NCBI RefSeq assembly: GCF_030253575.1
Contig: NC_080565.1
Span: forward strand, 6,420,001 to 6,484,000
Direction: 5' to 3'
Length of the DNA: 64,000 nt
Source: Rhododendron vialii
Taxonomy: Eukaryota; Streptophyta; Magnoliopsida; Ericales; Ericaceae
Shown in pieces: positions 58,401-64,000 of the stretch (positions within the stretch are counted from its first letter, which is position 1; every line of letters begins with the position of its first letter). The translations under genes were made by a program, and so were the position numbers. The notes beneath the pieces were generated by a model. That model was not told the origin of the DNA, did no database searches, and saw only the letters and a list, made by a program, of their open reading frames with translations.

Positions 58401-59662
58401 TAGGCGCTAGGTGGGGGTCCAACGCTTAGATAAAAATTGTCCTATGCGCTAACTGGTCGGCTGCCTACGGAGCTAGTCAGTCTCTAGGCACCAAACACCC
58501 CTCTTCCGCCCGACTAGCGCCTAGCGACTTTTAGAACACTGGTATACAAGTTACCACAACCAGCTTATATCCAATTATCCACCACATTAGCGTTTTAGAC
58601 ATGCTTCTCCAAGTCATAAAAGATACACCTAATCCATAGTTGTCAAAGGCACGCGCCTAGGCCCAAGGTGAGGCGAGGCGCACCCCCAGCACCTTGCTGA
58701 CCTCAGGTGAGGCGACTTGAAAAAGGCGAGCAAAAAGTGCAAAAAAGCAACAAGGCACGCAAAAAAGCGCGCTTCTTTCAAATTGATCAAAAAAGTGTGC
58801 TTTTTGCTTAGCACGCTTTTTTCAAGAAAATGCACACAGACAAAAAAAACGAGCTTTTTTCAAAAAAGTGCACATAATACAATTATTTTTTCACATAGGT
58901 GCGCCTCTCTTCAAAAAAGGCACGTGCCTCGCCTTGCGCTTCTCGCCTCCGGCCCAACAAAACTTTGTGCCTCGGTGCGCCTTTCGCTGTTGACAACTAT
59001 GACCTAATCAACGGTGGATGAAAAGCCCACTCATGTCAGCCAGCTACCCAACCTTCAGTCTCTAGCAAAAGACCTCTATAAAGCCCAAGCCTTTGTCATC
59101 CTCCGAGAGTCTCAACCCTTGATAGTTGCCCCAGTTAGTTGCATGTGTTTTTACTCTATCCATTCTTATATCTACGATTCCTCTCTCGCCCTACGACCCA
59201 CATTATGAAAAATCGCTACTAAAGCTAAATCTTTATTTGACAAGCAAATAACCAACCACGAGTTGATAATTGCCCCAGGTAGTTGCATGTGTTTTTATTC
59301 TACGCACTTATATCTATGATTCCTCTCTCGCCAAACGAGCCACATTAAGAAAAATTGCTACTCAAGCTAAAATCTTTATTTGACAAGAAAATAAAATAGC
59401 CCACCAAAACCAACCGTCAGTTTGAAAAATCTTAGATTGCATAAATCGGGGCAAAGGAAGGGATTACTATCAGTTCAAGTGCCAACGTATTTCCGCCTCA
59501 AATTTGTTTTTTTGGTAGTGACGAAGGAACCGCCCATGGAGCGTAAACCTCCGGGCGAGTGAAGCATATTTTCCGCCTCATTTTCACATATACAAAGCAA
59601 TGAATACAAGGAAAAAAAATCTCAGAAGATAAGAAAGAGAAGAAGACATTGGAACGTACCAT
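46417..59662 (-). CDS. PAM16: PAM16/TIM16 mitochondrial import motor subunit, 116 aa
   Basis: Four coding exons: 59660-59662 (ATG only), 57452-57539, 46631-46764, 46417-46542 (351 nt, phase-consistent). The J-like protein sits on the matrix side of the inner membrane and controls PAM18 stimulation of Hsp70 in the TIM23 import motor. In Arabidopsis this family includes TXR1/MUSE5. Sequence signs: the N-terminal hydrophobic [20 protein letters not shown], then AYRQALANAAKSGV, the degenerate J domain with [22 protein letters not shown], and [20 protein letters not shown] followed by [12 protein letters not shown]. It has no HPD motif, as expected for PAM16. Length equals the family norm. Intron 2 is 10.7 kb because of an antisense 9.1-kb retrotransposon. 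Intron 1 holds two fold-back elements. Confidence 0.93.
46765..48087 (-). other. PAM16 intron 2, exon 3-proximal part
   Basis: No gene. The stretch 47209-47283 duplicates about 75 bp of the neighbouring gene's intron 11 (45062-45135). Confidence 0.6.
48417..48607 (+). promoter_or_regulatory. 14-copy AACGGCTAG array; 10 perfect MSA (MYB3R) sites
   Basis: Units of 14 or 13 bp (TTTCCAACGGCTAG, TTCCAACGGCTAG, TTTCAAACGGCTAG). Ten contain TCCAACGGCTA, an exact match to the plant mitosis-specific activator consensus YCYAACGGYYA, which is bound by three-repeat MYB3R factors in G2/M-phase promoters. Four have TCAAACGGCTA, one mismatch. The array ends 16 bp before the TATA box. Confidence 0.8.
48624..48630 (+). 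promoter_or_regulatory. LTR TATA box
   Basis: TATATAA within GGCTATATAAGGC. The transcription start is expected about 30 bp downstream, near 48655-48662. The equivalent in the 3' LTR is at 56598-56604. Confidence 0.75.
49215..49227 (+). other. Primer binding site, initiator-Met tRNA type
   Basis: TGGTATCAAAGCC begins two bases after the LTR. It differs by one base from the usual plant TGGTATCAGAGC. Confidence 0.85.
49271..50917 (+). CDS. gag: Retrotransposon gag polyprotein, 548 aa
   Basis: The N-terminal UBN2/gag-type domain begins [17 protein letters not shown] (about residues 18-34), with [19 protein letters not shown] further on. The first zinc knuckle [14 protein letters not shown] is at residues 294-307, followed by an acidic Ser/Asp/Glu stretch. 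A coiled-coil-like Lys/Glu/Leu segment runs about 365-460, and the second knuckle [14 protein letters not shown] is at 498-511. Two knuckles with a coiled coil between them is unusual for Copia outside Sirevirus-like lineages. It packages the element RNA in cytoplasmic particles. The frame ends TGA at 50915-50917, and pol is in a different frame. Confidence 0.93.
   Translation: MATTSNVSCIEGQSSNRPPLFTGENYSHWKNRMMIFIQSTDYDLWKIIKNGPIIPTKKVGEETMPKSDNEWSHSEKTSIEKNYRAMNLLFCAITPNEYDCVSACESAKEIWDKLEMSHEGDSQVKESKIDILVHSYELFKMKPDESISQMFARFASITNGLKALGKIYSQSEMTRKVLRSMPTNWDTTTSIILQSKDFSTYTMDKLMGSLMTEEIHHNLKGEKEKKVKDLAFKSTTSKSKSKEDSSNESEDDEMALITKTFKKLLKNRASHKGRGFSRKHGGKEENSKKDPIICYECKKPGHIKSECPYAKKYSKKDKKRAMMAAWDNSDDSSSDEDDEQQEVANLCFMAIEENEVDLDSSYSFDELFIAYKELKVEFEKVVSKNKFLKKVAKDLSLEIDDLIEEKDILEEENESLRTSLEKEKEYLKDTSKNESLEKQIDDLTNSLSKLTNGKESLDILLGKQMVSFHKAGIGYNPTQHKNLFEKDVPPSSHSKLTCHYCGKIGHISPTCPMKGYSSSNAKKVWVPKNRINANLQGPKMIWVPKVKK
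50931..53960 (+). CDS. pol: Retrotransposon pol (PR-INT-RT-RNH), truncated at 3' end
   Basis: The open frame starts at 50931, just after an in-frame TAG (50928-50930), in a frame different from gag. Protease core [10 protein letters not shown] begins at 50973. Integrase shows the zinc region HRRLGH...CGPCQQGKQ and catalytic DLFG...RTDHGKE...[13 protein letters not shown] shows [23 protein letters not shown] and YVDD at 53100-53111. RNase H shows YSDADFGG and STAEAEY. The frame stops at TAA 53958-53960, where relatives continue. The same frame stays open for 27 more codons to TGA 54042-54044 and reads the usual LADIFTKPL ending. The first ATG is 50994, inside the protease motif, so expression must depend on recoding or read-through, or the gene is dead. 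Confidence 0.9.
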   Translation, partial: VCFKSSLKEGSWYLDSGCSRHMTGDKKAFNSLSPKDGGHVTFGDNNKGKIIGIGDIGNSPIIEDVLLVSGLKHNLLSISQLCDRGNRVIFEKSKCIIENVKSNKTLFVGQRLENVYVFNLNDLSNCDIKCFSALSENSWLWHRRLGHASMDAISKLSRKNLVKGLPKIKFEKDRLCGPCQQGKQTKASFKSKNVVSTTRPLQLLHMDLFGPTRSPSLCGNYYCLVVVDDFSRYTWVMFLAHKNEAYPNFTKLCRRVQNEKGVVISNIRTDHGKELDNSLYEKFCDEHGIGHNFSVPRTPQQNGVVERKNRTLEEMARTMLCENSLPKYFWAEAVNTSCYILNRVLIRPILKKTPYELWNGRIPNINYFHAFGCKCYVLNNGKDNLGKFDSKSDEGIFIGYSLTSKAYRIYNKRTNLVEESIHVSFDESNPCATKDVVDNDDLEITHKIHDLKIQEKVDGDTQVESSQIKEDEVINQPQDAMGDNQDLSKDWRFVQNHPKDLILGEVSKGVTTRSSHRNFCENQAFVSQIEPKNFPEAQDDENWILAMQDELNQFERNKVWALVPKPLDHTIIGTKWVFRNKLDESGNIVRNKARLVAQGYNQEEGIDFEETFAPVARLEAIRILLAFASFKNFKLYQMDVKSAFLNGFINEEVYVKQPPGFEDHVYPDHVFKLSKALYGLKQAPRAWYDRLSSFLLDNGFTRGKIDTTLFIKAKGKDMLIIQIYVDDIVFGATNDNMCKEFAKCMQGEFEMSMMGELNFFLGLQIKQTNEGILINQAKYAKELIKKFGMEGSKPTSTPMSTSTKLDKDENGKAVNEKMYRGMIGSLLYLTASRPDIMFSVCMCARFQSCPKESHLKAIKRIFKYVGGSHDLGLFYPRGVAFDLIGYSDADFGGFKVDRKSTSGTCQFLGHSLVSWHSKKQNSVALSTAEAEYVAAGSCCAQILWIKQQMEDFNLQYDHIPIKCDNTSAISLTKNPIQHSRTKHIEIRHHFIRDHVQKGDIELNFISTDK
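54284..54920. mobile_element. Nested solo LTR (637 bp), GTCAG target duplication
   Basis: Ends are TGTAGAGACCCG and GGGTCGTGACA, and the 5-bp duplication GTCAG lies at 54279-54283 and 54921-54925. The unusual TGTCACGACCC-type end (minus strand) recalls Ty3/gypsy LTRs, but the family is not assigned. CT-rich sequence at 54498-54560 could be its leader. It sits between pol and the accessory cassette of the host element. Confidence 0.85.
55232..55410 (+). repeat. Degenerate TTCGGCGC array, about 8 copies
   Basis: Eight TTCGGYGC-like cores (two degenerate, TTCGGCCC and TTCGGCAA) are spaced about 20-31 bp apart. The last four units read close to TTCGGCGCAGCATTTCAAAC. The array stops about 14 bp before the TATA box of the cassette. 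Confidence 0.75.
55424..55430 (+). promoter_or_regulatory. TATA box of the accessory ORF
   Basis: TATAAAT within CTCTATAAATTCAACAACAC, followed by a CT-rich leader and an ATG 72 bp further on. Spacing suits a plant polymerase II promoter starting near 55455-55460. Confidence 0.6.
55503..55775 (+). CDS. Accessory ORF of the retrotransposon, 90-aa two-pass membrane protein, function unknown
   Basis: I do not recognise this protein. It starts [20 protein letters not shown], with an AAGCAATGGC context that is close to the plant optimum. An acidic amphipathic head is followed by a hydrophobic segment at about residues 24-46 (from [17 protein letters not shown]) and a Trp-containing link ([11 protein letters not shown]). 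A second hydrophobic segment lies at about 58-76 ([16 protein letters not shown]), then a polar tail with Arg and Glu. Two helices with a short turn suggest a membrane hairpin. It is separate in frame and position from pol and has its own TATA box and leader. It is far smaller than the env-like ORFs reported for some Sireviruses. It could be a captured host gene fragment or a lineage-specific accessory protein. Confidence 0.6.
   Translation: MANIPQGLPFEFYERDAERAEFRLFIQTIWMQLFIFILLCALLTMRIPPWFGWNVNVDTLWYWIGIVAAVVAAIIREYENQGRQALNERR
56048..56060 (+). other. Polypurine tract
   Basis: AAAAAGGGGGAGA lies one base before the 3' LTR. A second tract, AAGGGGGAGA, is at 55990-55999. Multiple tracts of this type are characteristic of Sireviruses. 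Confidence 0.85.
56062..57186 (+). repeat. 3' LTR of the Sirevirus-type element
   Basis: Same 1,125 bp as the 5' LTR with no difference seen by eye, including the AACGGCTAG array (56391-56581) and TATA box (56598-56604). Followed by the AAGGG duplication at 57187-57191. Confidence 0.95.
58360..58541. mobile_element. Fold-back repeat with GGCGCCTAGGCGC motifs
   Basis: TCCTAAAAACGGTCTAGG at the left pairs loosely with GCGCCTAGCGACTTTTAGAA at the right, and the body is rich in CTAGGCGCC and its complement. Similar sequences are common in plant genomes. No target duplication was seen. Confidence 0.45.
58635..59001. mobile_element. hAT-type MITE (367 bp) with 8-bp target duplication
   Basis: The ends CATAGTTGTCAA and TTGACAACTATG are inverted repeats. 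ACCTAATC flanks both sides (58627-58634 and 59002-59009). An 8-bp duplication indicates a hAT transposase. The body is a palindrome rich in GGCGAGGCGC/GCGCCTCGCC-type motifs. Confidence 0.8.
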
Positions 59663-59890
59663 GGCGGGGCACTGGTGGAAACACGAAAACGTTGAGATTT
59701 AGTTGAGGTCTCTTTGATAAGCCAATACGGCTTTGAATTGAGAGGCGACAGAAGAGCGACGCAGAGGAAGGAGAATGGGTGAGGTCTGAAATGGAGGTGG
59801 AGGACGAGATTAGGGTTTCGAAATGTTGGAAGGAGGAAGAAGAAGAAGAAGAAGAAGAGAGAGACGGAAGGTAAACGGGAAAACAACAAT
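59663..59890 (-). promoter_or_regulatory. PAM16 5' leader and promoter region
   Basis: On the minus strand the leader is CT-rich, with a (CTT)n run at 59837-59857. The transcription start is inferred to lie before about 59890. Confidence 0.4.
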
Positions 59891-62800
59891 TACAAATTTA
59901 AAGACACGTTTCCACTTAATTTTTTCACTAAAGTTGTGTTCCACCAAACCTTTAACAAAATAAGTTGATTTTCTAAATATTTGAATTTTTTTTGCTTTTA
60001 TTAATTTTGTGTTAATTTATTTGTAAATTATTAATTTGTCGAGAAATTAAAGAAATATTTTTTTTACTTTTATCTAAATATTTTAAAAAATAACCACTTT
60101 TAAGAAGAAAAAAATAAAATTATTTTTATATTTTTTTTGCTAAAAAATAATTATTATATTTTTACTTTTCTGATTTATCTGACGAGACGAATTGATAATT
60201 CACACAATTTTGGCACAAAATTAACAAACGCAAAAAAAATAAATGAAGACAAAAAATGCTAAAAGTTAAGCAAAATGAGGTCTAATTTATTTTTCGCGTT
60301 AAGTTATTATACTTTTTTTTTTGGTTAAACAGTTACTGTTTCTACCAAATTTTCATAGGAGTACAACACATTTTCTTCATCTAATCATACCGAACACATT
60401 TTCTATAACTTTAAGTTTAGTGGAAATAACTTGACTATATACTTGTGTAGCCACTAAGGAAAATACTTAATTACATCTTACCCCCTTAAATTATAATTTT
60501 TTTTAAATTACCCCTAAACTATAAAGTATGACACTCGATCACCTTAATTACATTAAGGAAAATACTTAATTACATCTTACCCCATTGGGGATGCTCTCAT
60601 GAGCCAACTGATTCTATCAGAATTTTGGACAGCCGGAGGTTACCTGATTTCGTCGGAAAGTCGTCGGAAATTGGAAGAACACGCCGGAATCTGGTAGAAC
60701 TCGCCGGAATCCGGAGATCACCGTCTCCGACCCCGATTCTTGACGATCCATGGGACGACGCAGATGCATGCCGTCAGCTGTGCCCTTCTGAAACCCTCGG
60801 CTGCTGTGCCCTTCCGGCTGTGATTTCCCTTCAGTTCAGAGAGAGAGAGAGAGAGGGGCTGGGTTCTACGAACCACAGAGAGAGAGAGAGAGAGCGAGAG
60901 AGATGGGCTGGTCGTAGAAGAAGAGATAGAAACGGTGTTGGTGATCTGTAGAAGGAGAGGGAGAGAGTAAAGTAACTGGGTTCAGGGTTGGATTTTTCTT
61001 CTCATCTGTTCGTATAGAGAGAGAGATAGAAAAAAGAAAAGAGTAAAGTTGGGTCTGTTTTGATCCCAACGTTTGGGTTTTTTTTTTTTTTATAATTATT
61101 ATGAGGATCCGACCAACGGATCACAAAATGACACCAACGGTATTTTTTTTTTCTACCTATAAATGTGTGTTTTGAATAGAATTTTACACAACAAAAATTT
61201 TCTGCCTTCTTCACAAACACCCTCCAAAAAAAATAGTGAATGGTGTAGTTGAGAGTGGATAAGAGTAAATGACTAAAATAAATGGTGTAGTTGAGAGTGT
61301 GGAGTACATGGATCAAGTAAATAATGTGGTTGAGAATTGATGGAAGTAAATGAATGAAGTAAATGGTGTAATTGAAGTAGATGAGAACTAAAAAAAAAAA
61401 AATGGAACGGAAGTATTTTTTTTTTTCGGAATTTTTTTTTTAAGTCCTCGATTATCATTGGATACCAAAATTATTTTTCAATGGAAATAGTATTTGAATT
61501 AGGGTTAAGAAAGTTGAGGAAAATTAAGAAAGAGGAAAAATTAGTTAATTATCCAACCTTTTTTTACATCTCACCATTGAATAAGGATGAATTCTATTTT
61601 ACATCCAACTAACTTTTAACTACTTTTTACATCTAAAATAACTATCCATCCACTTCTAAAATACATCCCTTTGGGGATGCTCTTAGCGCCTTCAATGGTA
61701 TAGAACCGGCCCTGCTTCATCTTTCCAATATGGCAAAATCTAAAATCAGCCTTATAGGCTGACTATAAAGATTCCGTGGTGCCTTTCACGCGCTTAAAAG
61801 GCAACTGAGGACAGTCCTTTACTGCAATCTCAATGCAAACAGGCAATGTTTCTCTCCCTCTGCCGAAGTGATGGCTGCTAGGAAGGGAATTGACGAAATT
61901 AACCCTACCACCATTTTCCCCAGTCTAAAGTGGGCCTTCACCCCTTCACTCCAAAAATTGATTTTCATATATTTTTCTGATAATTCTAACACCACACCCA
62001 AATATATACTCAATTAAACATCCACACTTATAATAGGAGTGGGTCACATTCAAGTTGAGTGTGTAGTATGTGTGGGCTCCACCCCTATTATGAGTATGGT
62101 TGTTTAAGTGTTTGTGTGTTTAGGTATAATGGTAGAATAATTATTTTTTCTGATATCCTTCGTCCCTTTTTAAGTGTCCTACTTCGTAACTCCAACTTAT
62201 TAAAAAAATATCATCATTATACATTTCACATCAATTTTTTCCTCCACTTTCCCTACTTACCCATCATCATTACACTTTTACTCACTAACTTTTCAAAATA
62301 GAATCTACTTTTAGGGATAAAATAGACAATACACCAACTTTTATCTACTAACTTTACAAAATAGACATTTATTAAGGGACAGCCAAAAATGAAATACTGG
62401 ACTCTAAAAAAGGGACAGATAGAGTACAACTTGCCTTCTTGTTTTGTCCTTATCCAATTTTTTTTCCGCATTTGTTAGTTTTATGTCAAGTTTTTAGAGA
62501 TTATATGATTCGTCTTGAGAAGAAAAATTAGAAATGTCAAAAAAAAAATTACAAAATTTAGCCCCAAATGCCCATCTTTTGGACTAAATCTTAGATATTT
62601 CCAAAAAAAGAGGATATAAGTTATATTTTTATTTTTCGGTTTTTCTCATCGAGACAAATCAAATTCACAAAAGTTTGACGCAAAATTTAAAAATACGAAT
62701 TTTTTTTTGAATAAGGGTGTTTCCACTAATAAATAAGTTTTGAGAAAAAAATTATAGCAATCAAGTTGTTAGATTTTTTTGGTAATGAATAACTTATTGA

Positions 62801-63265
62801 GAAATGTCAAGTAAATTCTTGTAGTGAATAAATTGTAAATGAGTTTGTGAATAAAATTACTGCAGTGTAAACGAGATGATAAAATACCAAAATTTGTTGA
62901 TTATTATGAACAAGATGAAAAAAATGCTTAATTTTTTTTTTGCTGGTTGAAACATAGTCGGTACAAAATAGTAGAAGAAAAAATCCCAAAAAGTAAAAAC
63001 ATTTTTAAGTCACTAACAGGGGGCGTGAATTCCCAAGTGCACAGGCCCAAAAAATAGTCATGGATTTCTAAGGGTAAAATAGGCATTCAGTAACAGTGCT
63101 AGGGACCTCTGACATTTGAAACTAGAAGTACAGTCAACAAAATAAAAACGTGACACGTGGAAAAGGCACCGTCAGCCTACTGGGCGGATGGTAGATGGAC
63201 CCTTCCAATATTGGCCGGAGAAAGAACAATGGCATCGGCTGTGAACACAAATAGCCGTTAGACGG
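59891..63265. other. Intergenic region between PAM16 and the PPR gene
   Basis: No supported gene. A decayed TCTAAATATTT/TTGTGTTAATTTATTT element at 59925-60290 and TTTTCCGCATTTGTTAGTTT at 62460-62720 look like worn relatives of the fold-back MITE family seen at 3791. A 31-bp direct repeat (TAAGGAAAATACTTAATTAC...) occurs at about 60456 and 60554. GGGGATGCTCT occurs at 60588 and 61673. GA microsatellites lie at 60839-60856 and 60877-60903. The last 250 bp should include the PPR promoter. Confidence 0.5.
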
Positions 63266-64000
63266 ATGGTTCGATTCAGAGCCAATCACCTCTACACACG
63301 GTATTTATCCACATCTTCGACGACACCTAATTCAACTATCCCATACCTCAATTCTCACATCATCTTCTTCCTTTCCGACCGAATCCCAGACCCCAAATCC
63401 ATCCTCCAATCCCACGCCTACATCATCACAACTGGACACACAAACAACCCCTTCATAGCATCAAAGCTCATCTCCCTCTACGCTTTTCTCAACAAACCCA
63501 CCTTTTCCTCGAAAGTTTTCCATTCAGTTCAATCCAAAGATGCCTTTCTATGGAACTCTGTGATCAAATCCCAATTCTCCAATGGGTGTTACTCACAAGC
63601 CCTTGATTTTTACCACCAAATGCGATTATCTTGTATAAAACCAAACCCTTTTACCGTTCCTATGATTGCTGCTTCTTGTGCTGAGCTTTTGCTGTTAACA
63701 AATGGCATGGAAATACATGGGTTGGTTACGAAACTTGGGTTTATTAGCACGGGTAATTCTGCGGTTGGGTCTTCGTTTATTTACTTTTACTCGATGTGTG
63801 GGTGTATGGAGGACGGAGCTCTTGTGTTCGACGAAATGCCAGTGACGGATGTGGTTGCTTGGACCGCACTGGTTATTGGGTACGTGCAGAACGATGAGAG
63901 TGAGAAGGGTTTGGAATGTCTTTGTCAAATGCATAGGGTTGGTGGGGACGGGGAGAGACCGAATTCTAGAACATTTGAAGGAGGGTTTAAAGCATGCGGG
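63266..64000 (+). CDS. PLS-type PPR protein, At4g39952-like, 5' part only
   Basis: Open from ATG 63266 to the window edge (245 codons, no stop). The Thr/Ser/Arg-rich start (MVRFRANHLYTRYLSTSSTT) suggests an organellar targeting peptide. PPR repeats are readable: HAYIITTGHTNNPFIASKLI, LWNSVIKSQFSNGCYSQALD, PNPFTVPMIAASCAEL, SFIYFYSMCGCMEDGALVF and DVVAWTALVIGYVQNDESEK. The order and wording resemble Arabidopsis At4g39952, a mitochondrial PLS-class (E-type) protein as I recall. Such proteins bind organellar RNA and usually act in C-to-U editing. The E/DYW end that would settle the subclass lies outside the window. Apparently intronless so far, as usual for the family. Confidence 0.88.
   Translation, partial: MVRFRANHLYTRYLSTSSTTPNSTIPYLNSHIIFFLSDRIPDPKSILQSHAYIITTGHTNNPFIASKLISLYAFLNKPTFSSKVFHSVQSKDAFLWNSVIKSQFSNGCYSQALDFYHQMRLSCIKPNPFTVPMIAASCAELLLLTNGMEIHGLVTKLGFISTGNSAVGSSFIYFYSMCGCMEDGALVFDEMPVTDVVAWTALVIGYVQNDESEKGLECLCQMHRVGGDGERPNSRTFEGGFKACG

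Larger units (their letters stand above)
57540..59659 (-). other. PAM16 intron 1
   Basis: A 2.1-kb intron after the start codon with two fold-back elements (58360-58541 and 58635-59001). A duplicated stretch GTTGCATGTGTTTTTA(C/T)TCTA lies at about 59137 and 59281. No nested gene. Confidence 0.65.

Noticed and set aside
60625..60951. 108-codon frame starting MDSRRLPDFVG
   Set aside because: It runs into GA microsatellite-coded Arg/Glu repeats and has no recognisable domain.

Overview
This is nuclear DNA from a flowering plant, almost certainly a eudicot. The evidence is GT-AG split genes, CT/GA-rich leaders, dense MITE, SINE, LINE and LTR-element content, and recognisable orthologues of Arabidopsis genes. 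The species cannot be named from the sequence alone.

Layout. (1) 1-7.8 kb: two tandem copies of a short receptor-like kinase gene. Both have an HRN catalytic loop instead of HRD, so both are predicted pseudokinases. The first copy is also frameshifted. A third, promoter-only remnant lies between them, with several MITEs and a short plastid 16S rRNA insertion. (2) 7.8-13.5 kb: repeat-rich DNA with a probable solo LTR and a decayed LINE. (3) 13.6-24.8 kb, minus strand: a 13-coding-exon EPSIN2/3 gene (914 aa, ENTH domain). (4) 24.8-32.2 kb: intergenic DNA built largely from fold-back elements, several with TTA target-site duplications. (5) 32.2-45.9 kb, plus strand: a 12-exon gene (474 aa) of the At3g59300/At3g49140-type family (FMN-binding split-barrel/HugZ-like, often mislabelled PPR). 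(6) 46.4-59.7 kb, minus strand: PAM16/TIM16 (116 aa), whose second intron carries a 9.1-kb Sirevirus-type Copia retrotransposon in the opposite orientation. (7) 63.3 kb to the end, plus strand: the 5' part of a PLS-type PPR gene resembling At4g39952.

EPSIN, the split-barrel gene and PAM16 are neighbours here as they are in Arabidopsis (At3g59290, At3g59300 and At3g59280), so this is a conserved microsyntenic block inflated by transposons. There is no operon-like coupling. EPSIN acts in clathrin/vesicle traffic, PAM16 in mitochondrial protein import, the split-barrel protein is probably plastidial, and the PPR protein probably edits or processes organellar RNA.

The most unusual object is the retrotransposon. 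Its two 1,125-bp LTRs look identical and it has a perfect AAGGG target-site duplication. Each LTR carries 14 copies of an AACGGCTAG unit just upstream of a TATA box; 10 of them match the plant G2/M-phase MSA element exactly. Between pol and the 3' LTR is a cassette flanked by 15-bp direct repeats. It contains a degenerate TTCGGCGC array, its own TATA box and a 90-residue ORF for an unrecognised protein with two predicted membrane segments. A solo LTR of a different family is nested just upstream of that cassette.
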